Source: Chrysaora quinquecirrha (Eukaryota; Cnidaria; Scyphozoa; Semaeostomeae; Pelagiidae). Taken from it: a DNA stretch of 64,000 nucleotides. Position 1 is the stretch's first letter; the number at the start of each line of letters is the position of its first letter. The notes below the pieces were generated by a model, which was given only the letters and a program-made list of their open reading frames with translations, did no database searches and was not told the origin of the DNA. Made by a program: the position numbers and the translations under genes. This document shows, one piece after another, positions 57,201-64,000 of this stretch. The DNA lies in contig JACTAT010000335.1 in the NCBI GenBank assembly GCA_014526335.1, positions 145,607 through 209,606 on the forward strand, given 5' to 3'.

Positions 57201-60200
57201 CGTGATAAATCTTCTCCGGGGGATTCTGCTGGTTCATTTGAATCTGAAACTGGGGGGACAGTAATTAAAATTACTGCCAAGATGCCAGGGCTTGAAGCTC
57301 GAGAATTCGAAGGCAGACAGATGAGAAGCTCCCCCGTCGGTTCAATGTCCAAAAAGAACGAATCCGAGGTTGTTAAAAGAGGGCTGCCTGAATCGGATTT
57401 GTATCCAACGACATCAAGGCACAGAAGGCGAAATGCATTTCGAGAAGGTAGTATTTATAAGGAATTTAAGCAAGAGACGTTGAAGAACAAAATTCAAGAA
57501 AAGAAAAGGATCGAGGAAGAGACTAAAATTAAACAGGTTGAAGATGTCGCCGCTAAACCTGAAAAACAAGAAAAACCAGTTGAACAAGAAAAACCTGACG
57601 CTCAAACAGGAATACAAGAAAGGAATCAAATCTCAGCTGATGATGTTTCCAAGACAAACGGTACATCGCTTCCGAGAAATACCCAGTTGGAAGAAGCAAC
57701 GATAAAGAGGCGAGCCTCGTCACCATTGAATCCTGAAGATGAAATCAAAGCTGCCTCGCTTCCATCAAGAGGCTCGTTTAAGTGCCTCGCTTGCAACGAG
57801 TGTGATGGGAGACCGTTTCAAGTGAATACTTTCAAGTTGATTGAATTGGTTTTGAAACAATGCAGTAAACAGTCAGTGGTCAATAGTATACCGAATCAAT
57901 ATGATTACATATGCTTATCAGGTATGTTTTAACCTGTTTTTATTTCACGCTAGCGAATCTATAATCACTACTGTGGTGGATAATCACTACTGTGGTGGTA
58001 CTATTTGCGTACTGTGGTGGTAGTTTCTGCGTACTGTGGTGGATAATCACTACTTGTGGTTGGTTACTATGCTTGCGGTGGTGGCAGTTTTGGAGTACTG
58101 TGGTGGATAATCACTACTGTGGTGGTACTATTTGCGTACTGTGGTGGTAGTTTTTGCGTACTGTGGTGGATAATCACTACTTGTGGTGGGTTATAATGCT
58201 TTATGTGGTGAATACGAAATCATAGCAAAACTCTATAGATCAAGCAAGAAAAAACCACAAAATCCACCACAGTACGCCAAAACTGCCACCACCGCAAGCA
58301 TAGTAACCCACCACAAGTAGTGATTATCCACCACAGGACGCAGAAACTACCACCACAGTACGCAAATAGTACCACCACAGTAGATTATCCACCACGGTAG
58401 CGATTATAGATTCGCTAGCGTGTTATTTTCGGCTTCGTTTCCTTTTAGTTCGTTAGCGTGACGTTATAAAAATTTGTTTTTAGGATTTCAAAATTTGCTT
58501 TTCATTTTGTGAAAGAGCGTCAAAAATAATGCCAAAATGTGCAAAATCGGTCAGATATATCGAACGTTGGCTCAGTCAGATACACGCATTTTTTTATAAG
58601 GAAGTTCTGCTCAGGGTCAGTACTGAAAATTCCTTAACTGATGGTGAAAATTGAGTACTCAATATTCCTTAGCAATTCCTTAACTTCTTACTTTGTGATT
58701 CTTAAAAACAACCAATGGTCAAGGAAATATAGGTCATAAAGGTTTCAGAAGACGAGTAGAAATGAGTACTGATTGAAAACCATTGGCGATAAGTATTGCT
58801 TGCTCTGTTAATTCAAAACTTCATTTTTTTTAATTGAAATACTAAGTTAAAGATAAAGTCAGATTCCTTAGTAGTCTCCGGTACAGTACGAGAAATTCCT
58901 TAAGTTTTTGCCAGCCTGAGTACTATCTTTATAAAGCACTTCCTTGTAAATTTTTCAATTTTTTTTTCAATTTTATATTAATGACTTGAAACTTAAAAGT
59001 TACGTCGTCATATAAAAAAAACGTAGCAAAAAAAGTACAATTTAAGAATAATTAAAAAACAAAACAAAACAACAACGAACAGCAATTTAGCAAACCAGGA
59101 TAACAAAATGTGACCAAACTGCACTGGATTCAGGTTACTTTTGAACGAAGGTTAAATGCGTCTTTTATAAATTTAGCCACTTCCAAAACTATTTCTTTCT
59201 TTTCATTAGAAAGAATGAATATGAATTTTTGGTCCTGTGACAAGTTATCAAAATATTTAGAGTCGATTCTCAAAAGGTCATATAGTTTTTCACGTAAGGT
59301 GTTGTACTTGACACATGATGTAAGAAAGTGGAGTTCGTCTTCAGTTTCTCCACTATCACATTGCAAGCAGATCCTAGATGTAGGAGGAATACCCTCTCTT
59401 CTGCCAGTCTCAATTCTCAGACTGTGGTCACTACATCTGAATTTTGCCATGGATTTTCTCAATGGTCTTTCTTTAATTTGTAAATAAGGCTCTGCTTTTA
59501 TGCATTGTTTGAAATCACTATACGAACGCAATTTATTACCTCCTTTTTGGGATGTTCCAATTGGAGATTTTACCGTATCGGACCAAAAGCTATCATAGCT
59601 TCTTTTAAGTGTTCTTATTATCAGAGACTTGAAACGACTTTTCTTTGTCCTTCTAAGCCTTTCAAGATCATAGTCAAGTCCAAAAGTTTTAAGTAATTGG
59701 CAAGTGGACGATACCCAGCTAAATTTTTTGTTTTGGCAAAGGTTCACACTTTCGTTGAGGGCTTTATTGACCAGGCTCGAGTCTTTAAAGTTAATTAACC
59801 TGTGTAAAAAAAAAATGCGTGTATATCGAACATTGGCTGAGATATGGCCATTCGAAGAAATACATATCAAAAAGCAAATCACTGTGTTTTTGCGCCCGGT
59901 TCTAAACTTTATGAACCAGAGCAAAAATATAGCGATTTCCTATTGAAATGTATTCGTTGGATCTCAGCACAGTCTGTTATAGCCTTAATACGTCATTAGC
60001 TGTCCCCTAGTGTGCAAAATGTGCTAGCATCGACATGTCATATCAACAACAGCTTTCCCTGTCGTTGCAGGGACCGGCTAGCGACAAACACAGACGACCT
60101 TTGGAAACCACCCTATTTAATATACAGTTGACATCCGCTACCTCGAACTCTCAAGGGAAACTGGAATTTGTTCGAGATAGCGAATGTTCGAAATAACGGA

Positions 60201-62322
60201 TGCCCCATATAAATATAAAAATATATAGTTTTTAAGTCAGAAAAGGAACCCCTATTAACATGCAGGGTTACTGATCCCAAATTTCATCAAACAAGTCTGG
60301 TATTTTTTACATAGGAGTCAAAGCTCATCTGCTTTCATCCTTACTATTGGTGAAATTGAGATAATGGCAATGCAGCACATCTCGAAAGAGAACAGCTTCA
60401 TCTATTGTATACATGGGCAGCATATCACTTAGCTGCTGCCATTCCCGCTCCGCTAGGCGAACTTATACATATTTTCAGCCTGTATCTTTATCCAGTTCAG
60501 CAGAAAAATTGGCAGAGTTCGAGATAAAGAGCAGGTTTTCCTCCATGGGAAATCGATAATGGTTCGAGACAGCGAATGTTCGAGATAACGGGGTTCGAGA
60601 TAGCGGATGATTTTTCTATACAAACCCTTATACCAAAACGAAGGGAAATTGAAAATCGTTCGAGATAGCGAATGTTCGAGATAGCGGGCAGTCGAGATAG
60701 CGGATGTCAACTGTATGTACAGTACGGTGACGGATATTTACGGTGTGGAAATACCGTGATTGCCGTGGGGAGGCATCTCTGAGTATGGTGGCAGATGTGC
60801 AGTGTAGTGGGACCAAATCATGATTGCCATCGCGGATATTCAGTACGGGGGGATATCTTGGAGTAGGATGTGGAGAATGCAGTACCAGGGGGATTAGATG
60901 TTATCAACTGAATCGTCGTAAATCAAACACGGGTGTCAAATATTGTAGCAATTAAAGCTGCACTACGGAGAAGACTCCGCTTAAATGCACAACGGTTCTT
61001 GCGATCGGATATAACTGTTCCAATACTCTCCTACTTCTATTTCAGGAGTTCACTTACGCAACACAGCAGGAATCTGGGAACTAGCAGACAACACGTCATT
61101 TCACAGTGAATCTGAACTGACAGACAGCTTGGAGATGTCCAGTTCGCAGAAAGAGTCTGGACCGATGGACGTCATCGCTAGCAAAGTTGCCAAAGAAAAG
61201 CAAGTCATGATGGGTAATGGGATCTGTTGTCACTGGTTACCAAAGAAAAGTGGCCTACGTGGAAAATGGCGGGTGTTGAAATCAGAGAAAAAGAGTTTTC
61301 GCGGGAGAGAGAATGACGAGTTGGAACAAGAACTCGCACAACGGCCTACATCGTCTCCCCCGTTCAGCCAAGTTGATAACGGGGAGGATAAAGAGCGTAT
61401 GCGTTCATTGTCTCCAGCCTTCATGACTACAGCGAGAAAAAAGGCGCCATCCAAATTCCAGGAAGTCTTAAAGAATCTGACGTCAGCTGCTTCACCTCGT
61501 TCCTCGTCAAGAGCATCGACTAGGCCACCATCTCCGGAGCCAATCAATGTTTACATGTCTCTTGAGTTGATTTCCATCCGCGAGCAGCTATTGGTCCCTC
61601 TGAATCGAGCTGTCAATCAAATTCGAAAACACTTCAATGCAGCTTCACATGAGCCAGCTGCAAAGCAACACGAGAATGCGGCTGTGTGGCAACACGTGAG
61701 CACCGCTACGCAGCAACACCAACTCGGAGATGACACCGTCACGCCAAACATTGGCTGGTTGGTTCGAAGAGATTTTTGCTCCGCGTTAGCAGGGCTACTG
61801 TTGCTACGCATGAAAAACGATACCATAATGCCACAGTTCATGTTCTTTGGAAGACCAACAAAATATAACTTATGGTCTTTGATGAAAGAAGTAGCACGCG
61901 CATGCGTTGACGAACCGGTAATTGTTCAAATGGTAAATATAATAGAGGAATCACCTTTCCTGTTTGACGATGATCTTCGCTTCCGGTGTTTTGTATGCGA
62001 GACTCTGAATTGCCCAAACGAGGCTGGGAGAGAGAAACTGTTTATGACGTGGTACAAAAGATTTCTGATTTCAAAACCGGTTATTGAGAAATTCTATAAA
62101 CCTGATTGTATATGGAGGCATCAAAATCAGCTTGAAACCGGTTTATTTGTGGAGGAAACCTGCTTGATTCTGAGTCACTTGAACGAGTACACGTTTAATT
62201 TGTCAGCGGATTTCGAGTACAAGGAACTGAGGAGGCATCACGTGGAACAAAATGGCGGCTTGGATTTTACGTTACAACGTGAGCAGAGAGAAGTTGACAT
62301 GGGAGTTTTTACATTTGAATGA
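39281..62322 (+). CDS. PH - ubiquitin-like/RA - disordered - RUN domain protein
   Basis: Plus-strand exons: 39281-39298, 41466 to about 41631, 45947-46051, 46658-46768, 47768-47802, 48882-49054, 50350-50432, 51390-51461, 51708-51795, 52518-52562, 52881-52922, 53477-53565, 54528-57921, 61046-62322. From 45947 onward all junctions are phase-consistent and sum to 1837 codons plus stop. The PH half (EGHSVNWAFRIEF, FEDQKRWVEGLQ) is followed by a basic helix, two ubiquitin-like/RA-like stretches, about 1100 acidic disordered residues with a short Cys-rich end, and a RUN domain. PH domains bind phosphoinositides, and RUN and RA domains bind small GTPases, so a membrane-trafficking adaptor is inferred. 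The RUN domain looks nearest to RUSC- or PLEKHM-type domains, but I cannot name an orthologue. One small exon is probably missing between 41631 and 45947. Confidence 0.82.
39560..40505. mobile_element. Cluster of CAAACATTG-family repeats
   Basis: Five or more partial copies in tandem, alternating direct and inverted. Recurring motifs are CAAACATTGTTGGTCAAAC, ATTTGAGATTTGCTT and GTTTGACCGTTTGGCCATGTC. The last copy ends with the inverse CAAATCTCAAATGTTTGATAA and GATCGTTTTGCCCTGGCC. No coding potential. Confidence 0.75.
40550..40625. mobile_element. Fragment of the CCACCACAGTA repeat family
   Basis: CACAGTAGGCAAAAATATCA and similar short units. Complete relatives lie at 46296-46515 and 57945-58435. 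Confidence 0.55.
41466..41631 (+). CDS. PH/RUN gene exon 2 (PH domain N-terminal part)
   Basis: Acceptor CTTTATTTTTAG|, then 55 codons beginning VVRDTLFIHRVHGKGKKDKE and ending LRMFSEMASL, resembling the first strands of a PH domain. The downstream boundary is uncertain. T|GTAACT at 41631 is the best donor, but it is out of phase with the exon at 45947, so either an intermediate exon is missing or another donor is used. Confidence 0.65.
41892..42011 (+). mobile_element. Truncated 5' LTR of a small LTR retrotransposon
   Basis: Begins TGTGATAGGATTAATTATGC and matches the first 120 bp of the complete 3' LTR at 44826 almost exactly. It stops where the foldback at 42012 begins. ATAG precedes it (41888-41891). 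Confidence 0.85.
42375..42947. mobile_element. Two GAGGGGC-family MITE copies in the left foldback arm
   Basis: Copies at about 42375-42505 and 42805-42947. The second is the most complete in the window and ends GAGTGAAATGCCCCTCGGC. Mirror copies are at about 43418-43550 and 43833-43970. Confidence 0.75.
43110..43365 (-). mobile_element. SINE family 1 copy at the centre of the second foldback
   Basis: Read on the minus strand: the leader GGTGCTGAAGAAGGCTCAAT, GAGCTCTATGGCTCAGTGAA (box A) and GGGTTCAAATCCC (box B), ending with TATGCCACTTGTGG. It is well preserved and placed asymmetrically in the spacer. Confidence 0.82.
44336..44994 (+). mobile_element. 3' part of an LTR retrotransposon with complete 169-bp 3' LTR
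   Basis: The 3' LTR (44826-44994) begins TGTGATAGG and ends CCTGTCACA, and the polypurine tract AGAAGGGATGG stands just upstream. ATAG follows it, matching the ATAG before the 5' LTR, a 4-bp target duplication. The internal part holds a 110-codon frame (44350-44682) with a coiled-coil-like start (MMENLVKSVKEIQGKISEIE) and a Ser/Asn-rich tail. This is possibly a structural-protein relic. No polymerase domain is present, so the element is non-autonomous. Confidence 0.8.
45055..45880. mobile_element. Several CAAACATTG-family copies
   Basis: Copies at about 45055-45320, 45330-45510 and 45530-45880. They contain GCAAATCTCAAATGTTTGA, TTTGATCGTTTGGCCAGG, AACATTGTTTGTCAAACATT and CCGATTGGCCACGCC in opposing orientations. 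They lie immediately upstream of the PH exon at 45947. Confidence 0.7.
45947..46051 (+). CDS. PH/RUN gene exon 3 (PH domain core)
   Basis: Acceptor TTTCTTATTCAG|, donor GCATCA|GTGAGT, 35 codons in phase 0: VEISETITTHVPEGHSVNWA followed by FRIEFAGETTIFLAS. The W/F-rich strand and TTIFLAS pattern fit PH strands 5-6. Confidence 0.8.
46296..46515. mobile_element. CCACCACAGTA-family repeat copy
   Basis: Tandem ACCACCACAGTACGCAAAA units, ending with ATAGATTCGCTAGCGTTTTT, the same end as the copy at 58400-58420. Confidence 0.7.
46658..46768 (+). CDS. PH/RUN gene exon 4 (PH C-terminal helix)
   Basis: Acceptor TTTTTTACAG|, donor CGTTTT|GTGAGT, 37 codons: SFEDQKRWVEGLQYVKKFWR followed by LKLEAEMLEEKAKKQRF. 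The EDQKRWVEGLQ helix with its invariant tryptophan is the classic end of a PH domain and runs into a charged coiled coil. Confidence 0.88.
47262..47690. mobile_element. CAAACATTG-family copies
   Basis: Two or three interleaved copies with TTTGGCCAAATTTTCAAACA, AACGTTTGAGATTTGCTT and TTTTCGATCGTTTGGTCAGG, ending about 80 bp before the 35-nt exon. Confidence 0.65.
47768..47802 (+). CDS. PH/RUN gene exon 5 (35-nt micro-exon)
   Basis: TTCTATTTTAG|, 11 codons MESKNEKSAAS plus two bases, and AG|GTATAT. Length 3n+2 is exactly what is needed between the phase-0 end of exon 4 and the phase-2 entry of exon 6. Confidence 0.65.
47838..48150. mobile_element. CCCGGGGGGTACTTCC palindromic MITE (best copy)
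   Basis: Ends CCCGGGGGGTACTTCCATTG and AAGGAAGTACCCCCGGGG are inverted repeats. GACGTGCAGCCCA inside the left end mirrors GGCGGCACGTC inside the right end. Non-coding. Confidence 0.85.
48255..48680. repeat. Interspersed repeat also found at 58.5 and 59.8 kb
   Basis: The reverse complement of 48480-48660 (TTGCTCTTCATTTTGTGAAA, GAGCGTCAAAAATAATG, GGCTGAGATATGGCCATCTG) matches 58490-58580 joined to 59820-59940. The left part (48255-48300) resembles the GGCCTGTTTATATGG MITE end. Class unknown. Confidence 0.6.
48882..49054 (+). CDS. PH/RUN gene exon 6
   Basis: Acceptor GTGACACATTCAG|, donor AATG|GTACAT. Enters in phase 2 and leaves in phase 1, matching both neighbours. Encodes ISVTGFNGKIHALELPRDAK and then a helix with MCLIKEKAAQLWAMDKQGN. 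It may be a ubiquitin-like or RA-type beta-grasp start. The open frame continues to 49080, as chance intron sequence. Confidence 0.7.
49280..49636. mobile_element. hAT-type MITE with 8-bp target duplication
   Basis: Ends CAGGGACGCCGGAG / CTCCGGCGTCCCTG are inverted repeats, flanked by GCTCTACT at 49272-49279 and 49637-49644. Interior G-runs and CCCCTTGCC motifs, no coding capacity. Confidence 0.87.
50350..50432 (+). CDS. PH/RUN gene exon 7
   Basis: Acceptor AATTTTTTCAG|, donor AACAAG|GTACTA. Only the phase supplied by exon 6 avoids an immediate stop, which supports both. Encodes DSMVRKLEKIHLRFEQGCEF followed by FLLEHGNK. Confidence 0.78.
51390..51461 (+). CDS. PH/RUN gene exon 8
   Basis: TTTCCTTTCAG| to GAAAGAG|GTAAAT, 24 codons: LMVVQFPDGKFMAMPVDAKI followed by TAKE. 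The strand-turn-strand followed by 'TAKEV' resembles the beginning of an RA/ubiquitin-like fold. Confidence 0.8.
51708..51795 (+). CDS. PH/RUN gene exon 9
   Basis: ATCTCTCTAG| to GGACAAG|GTAGGA, phase 1: VTKIDKFASKLMRIGCTNVG followed by LFLKKPNGQ. It continues the ubiquitin-like pattern (helix, then a strand with a hydrophobic LFL). Confidence 0.82.
51830..52450. repeat. (TTTG)n / TTTGTTTGTCTG repeat in intron
   Basis: About 600 bp of degenerate TTTG tetramers between exons 9 and 10 of the PH/RUN gene. The long Cys/Phe/Leu/Val frames (51741-52187, 52112-52993) are produced by it. Confidence 0.93.
52518..52562 (+). CDS. PH/RUN gene exon 10 (45 nt)
   Basis: TTTTCTCAAG| to TTCTACA|GTAAGA. Encodes ELQFTEEERPLEMFY. 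The 'xEERPLEMxY' ending is typical for the last strand of an RA/ubiquitin-like fold. Phase 1 to phase 1. Confidence 0.8.
52881..52922 (+). CDS. PH/RUN gene exon 11 (42 nt)
   Basis: CTGTTTTCTAG| to GCTGAAG|GTAAAT. Encodes INQDGIWKRNPNAE, phase 1 to phase 1. Confidence 0.75.
52978..53390 (-). mobile_element. Two SINE family 1 copies, antisense to the PH/RUN gene
   Basis: Copies at about 52978-53125 (truncated leader) and 53178-53390. On the minus strand they carry TAGCTCAGTGGGAACGTTG and TAGCTTTGTGGAAACGCCG (box A region) and TGCAGTTCAATTCTAATCCC or TCCAGGCTCGAGTTCC (box B region). Confidence 0.8.
53477..53565 (+). CDS. PH/RUN gene exon 12
   Basis: TTGTCTGTAG| to TTCAGG|GTGAGT, ending phase 0: GYLILRNKTLKQRSDSTEFD followed by DSAVQSGQFR. 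The GYLILRNKTLKQR start resembles a further lipid-binding strand or linker. Confidence 0.8.
53750..54490. repeat. CAAACATTG repeat expanded into a GTTGAAACAAT minisatellite
   Basis: 53755-53870 and 54330-54490 are ends of a CAAACATTG-family element. Between them (53868-54315) is an array of about 12-bp TGTTGAAACAAT units with longer ATTTGTTGAAACAATG variants. The array seems to have grown inside the element. Confidence 0.8.
54528..57921 (+). CDS. PH/RUN gene exon 13 (3.4-kb disordered exon)
   Basis: Acceptor CGTCAATTTTAG|, donor TTATCAG|GTATGT, phase 1, 1131 codons. It begins with a basic coiled coil (QKQVKQELNKLRKRQ). Then comes a very long Ser/Asp/Glu/Asn-rich segment with loose repeats: NMETEIDLK-like units near 56215-56350, and EYFDDNI and GDIQ..Q.I units near 56575-56890. 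Next is a Lys/Glu coiled coil (KNKIQEKKRIEEETKIKQVE). It ends with FKCLACNECDGRPFQVNTFK, whose C-x2-C-x2-C is a possible metal site or redox motif, just before the RUN exon. The antisense frames are shadows. Confidence 0.92.
57945..58435. mobile_element. Palindromic CTGTGGTGG element with CACGCTAGCGAATC ends
   Basis: Ends ACGCTAGCGAATCTATAATC and GATTATAGATTCGCTAGCGT are a perfect inverted pair. Left half: CACTACTGTGGTGGTACTAT units. Right half: the inverse ACCACCACAGTACGCAAATAG units. It starts 24 bp after the donor of exon 13. Confidence 0.88.
58480..59945. mobile_element. Older repeat split by a non-LTR retrotransposon fragment
   Basis: 58490-58580 and 59820-59940 together match the repeat at 48480-48660 (minus). 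The junctions carry a roughly 20-bp near-duplication (TATATCGAACGTTGGCTCAG / TATATCGAACATTGGCTGAG), as expected for target-primed insertion of the element between them. Confidence 0.65.
59130..59924 (-). pseudogene. Non-LTR retrotransposon polyprotein, C-terminal fragment
   Basis: A 264-codon frame ending at 59130. The C-terminal half has LRKSMAKFRCSDHSLRIETG, then an R-x-C-x2-C-x8-H-x4-C type segment (ICLQC, EDELHFLTSC), the cysteine/histidine region downstream of the reverse-transcriptase domain in many LINE-type elements. The polymerase and endonuclease parts are absent, so it is a 5'-truncated, dead copy, antisense in an intron of the PH/RUN gene. The first 45 or so residues come from flanking repeat. 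Confidence 0.78.
60125..60713. mobile_element. pogo/Tigger-like MITE with TA duplication
   Basis: CAGTTGACATCCGCTAYCTCGA at the left and its inverse (ending CGGATGTCAACTG) at the right, flanked by TA (60123-60124, 60714-60715). Extra TTCGAGATAGCGAATG units lie subterminally at both ends. CAGTTGACATCCG-type ends with TA targets fit the pogo branch of Tc1/mariner. No transposase. Confidence 0.85.
60714..60900. repeat. Diverged GTACGGTG/GGATAT repeat
   Basis: Short ACAGTACGGTGACGGATATT and CAGTACGGGGGGATATC motifs resemble the interior of the 28.9-kb inverted-repeat element. Probably a decayed copy. Confidence 0.45.
61046..62322 (+). CDS. PH/RUN gene exon 14 (RUN domain, stop)
   Basis: Acceptor CTTCTATTTCAG|, 424 codons to TGA at 62320-62322. 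After a linker rich in Ser/Lys, the RUN domain runs from about 61573 (LISIREQLLVPLNRAVNQIR) through WLVRRDFCSALAGLLLLRMK, LWSLMKEVAR and LFMTWYKRFLISKPVIEKFY to LSADFEYK at about 62223. A ~30-residue tail follows and no SH3 domain is present. RUN domains are alpha-helical and typically bind Rab/Rap GTPases or kinesin/dynein adaptors. Confidence 0.9.
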
Positions 62323-62690
62323 TGTCATAACCCCCCGGAAATCTTCACAAAATGCTAACAAACAACTGTTGCTTTATAGTTTTTCAGGGGTGAACATCGT
62401 GTTGACATTATCAATTAAAATTGACAATGCTTCTTATCGCTTAATTTTTACACACCAAAAATACTTTTTTTATATAATTTTCTACTTTGAATATCTATTG
62501 AATGTCTACTTTGAATATAATTTTCTACATTAGACAGGAAATTTTCCACGCATGTACTGTTAGCTATTCTTTGAAAAAAATCATTTTTTTCCAAATAGAC
62601 TTTGATATGAAACATCTTTTAAATACAAGAAAATGAATTTATTAGCCCCTTTTGACAGTTTGACATTGAAAGATGTTTCAAGGAAACAAT
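62323..62690 (+). other. 3' UTR region of the PH/RUN gene
   Basis: AT-rich sequence after the stop codon. No canonical AATAAA is seen until the tandem array begins, where every unit carries one, so the poly(A) site may lie inside the array. Confidence 0.45.
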
Positions 62691-63985
62691 GAAAAGTTTA
62701 ATGTGTGAAAATAAAAGAATATTTAAGGTGTGAAAATAAAACATTTTAACAGAAACGAGAATAAAACAATGTTAACAACATGTGAAGATGAAACAATGTT
62801 TAACAAATGTGACAATGAACAATGTTTCAATGAAACAATTAAAAGTTTAACGTGTGAAAATAAAAGAATATTTAAGGTGTGAAAATAAAACATTTTAACA
62901 GAAACGAGAATAAAACAATGTTAACAAGGAGTGAAGATGAAACAATGTTTAACAAGTGTGACAATGAACAATGTTTCAATGAAACAATTAAAAGTTTAAC
63001 GTGTGAAAATAAAAGAATCTTTAAGGTGTGAAAATAAAACATTTTAACAGATACGAGAATAAAACAATGTTAACAAGCTGTGAAGATGAAACAATGTTTA
63101 ACAAGTGTGACATTTAACAATGTTTAAATGAAACAATTAAAAGTGTAACATGTGAAAATAAAAGAATCTTTAAGGTGTGAAAATAAAACATTTTAACAGA
63201 TACGAGAATAAAACAATGTTGACAAGGTGTGAAGATGAAACAATGTTTAAAAAGTATGAAATTGAACAATATTTCAATGAAACAATTAAAAGTTTAACGT
63301 GTGAAAATAAAAGAATCTTTAAGGTGTGAAAATAAAACATTTTAACAGAAACGAGAATAAAACAATGTTAACAAGGTGTGAAGATGAAACAATGTTTAGC
63401 AAGTGTGACATTTAACAATTTTCAAATGAAACAATTAAAAGTTTAACGTGTGAAAATAAAAGAATCTTTAAGAGGTGAAAATAAAACATTTTAACAGAAA
63501 TGAGAATAAAACAATGCTAACAAGGTTTCAAGATGAAACAATGTTTAACAAGTTTGAAATTGAACAATGTTTCAATGAAACAATTAAAAGTTTAACCCGT
63601 GAAAATAAAAGAATCTTTAAGGTGTGAAAATAAAACATTTTAACAGATACGAGATTAAAACAATGTTAACAAGGTGTGAAGATAAAATGATGTTTAACAA
63701 GTTTAAAATTGAACAATGTTTCAATGAAACAATTAAAAGTTTAACATGTGAAAATAAAAGAATCTTTAAGAGGTGAAAATAAAACATTTTAACAGGTACG
63801 AGAATAAGACAATGTTAACAAGGTGTGAAGATAAAAGAATGGTCTACAAGTGTGAAATTGAAGAATGTTTCAATGAAACAATTAAAAGTTTAACGTGTGA
63901 AAATAAAAGAATCTTTAAGGTGTGAAAAGAAAACAATTAAACAATGTTAACAAGGTGTGAAGATGAAACACTGGGGTACTAGAAG
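62690..63985. repeat. About 149-bp tandem array, 8-9 copies, downstream of the PH/RUN gene
   Basis: Units start near 62703, 62852, 63001 and so on, each with GTGTGAAAATAAAAGAATC, AAAACATTTTAACAGAAACG, AGAATAAAACAATGTTAACA and GAAACAATTAAAAGTTTAAC. Units are 90-95% alike by eye, and the array reaches the window end. Each unit contains two or three AATAAA-like hexamers. Confidence 0.92.
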
Positions 63986-64000
63986 AGCTTAATAATGCAT

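Overview
This is a 64 kb piece of an animal nuclear genome, most likely an anthozoan cnidarian (coral or sea anemone). The evidence is short coding exons with GT-AG introns, AT-rich introns packed with inverted-repeat MITEs, tRNA-derived SINEs and tandem repeats, and animal-type domain combinations (MIT/rhodanese/WW, PH, RUN). The cnidarian assignment is an inference from gene structure and repeat style. There is no bacterial or viral gene content, and one 500-base assembly gap lies at 22061-22560.

Two large genes dominate and point away from each other. On the minus strand, from 38614 leftward to 24350, I can chain 12 phase-consistent exons (968 codons) of a USP8-type ubiquitin-specific protease. 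They encode an N-terminal MIT-like dimerisation region, an inactive rhodanese domain, a long Pro/Ser-rich exon with a 14-3-3-like motif, and an intact WW domain. The catalytic USP domain that should follow is not seen, and it may lie in the gap. On the plus strand, starting 667 bp away at 39281 and ending at 62322, 14 exons encode a protein with a PH domain, a ubiquitin-like/RA-like region, a 3.4-kb exon of disordered acidic sequence, and a C-terminal RUN domain. The intergenic space carries CRE/ATF-like sites and probably acts as a bidirectional promoter. The two products may both work in endosome or small-GTPase trafficking, which is an inference from domain families.

A third, partial gene on the minus strand (10091 leftward) encodes a Gln/Pro/Ser-rich protein of unknown family. 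Two orphan exon candidates lie at 11825-11904 (-) and 16017-16124 (+).

Layout: 1-6.9 kb holds microsatellites, a 33-bp hairpin minisatellite and featureless DNA. 6.9-11 kb is the Q-rich gene. 11-17 kb is repeat-laced intergenic DNA. 17.2-20.8 kb is a foldback element with 1.5-kb inverted arms. 21-25 kb holds the gap, a 158-bp satellite and a SINE cluster. 24.3-38.6 kb is USP8. 39.3-62.3 kb is the PH/RUN gene, whose introns host an LTR element broken by a second foldback, MITEs, SINEs and a non-LTR fragment. 62.7-64 kb is a 149-bp tandem array.
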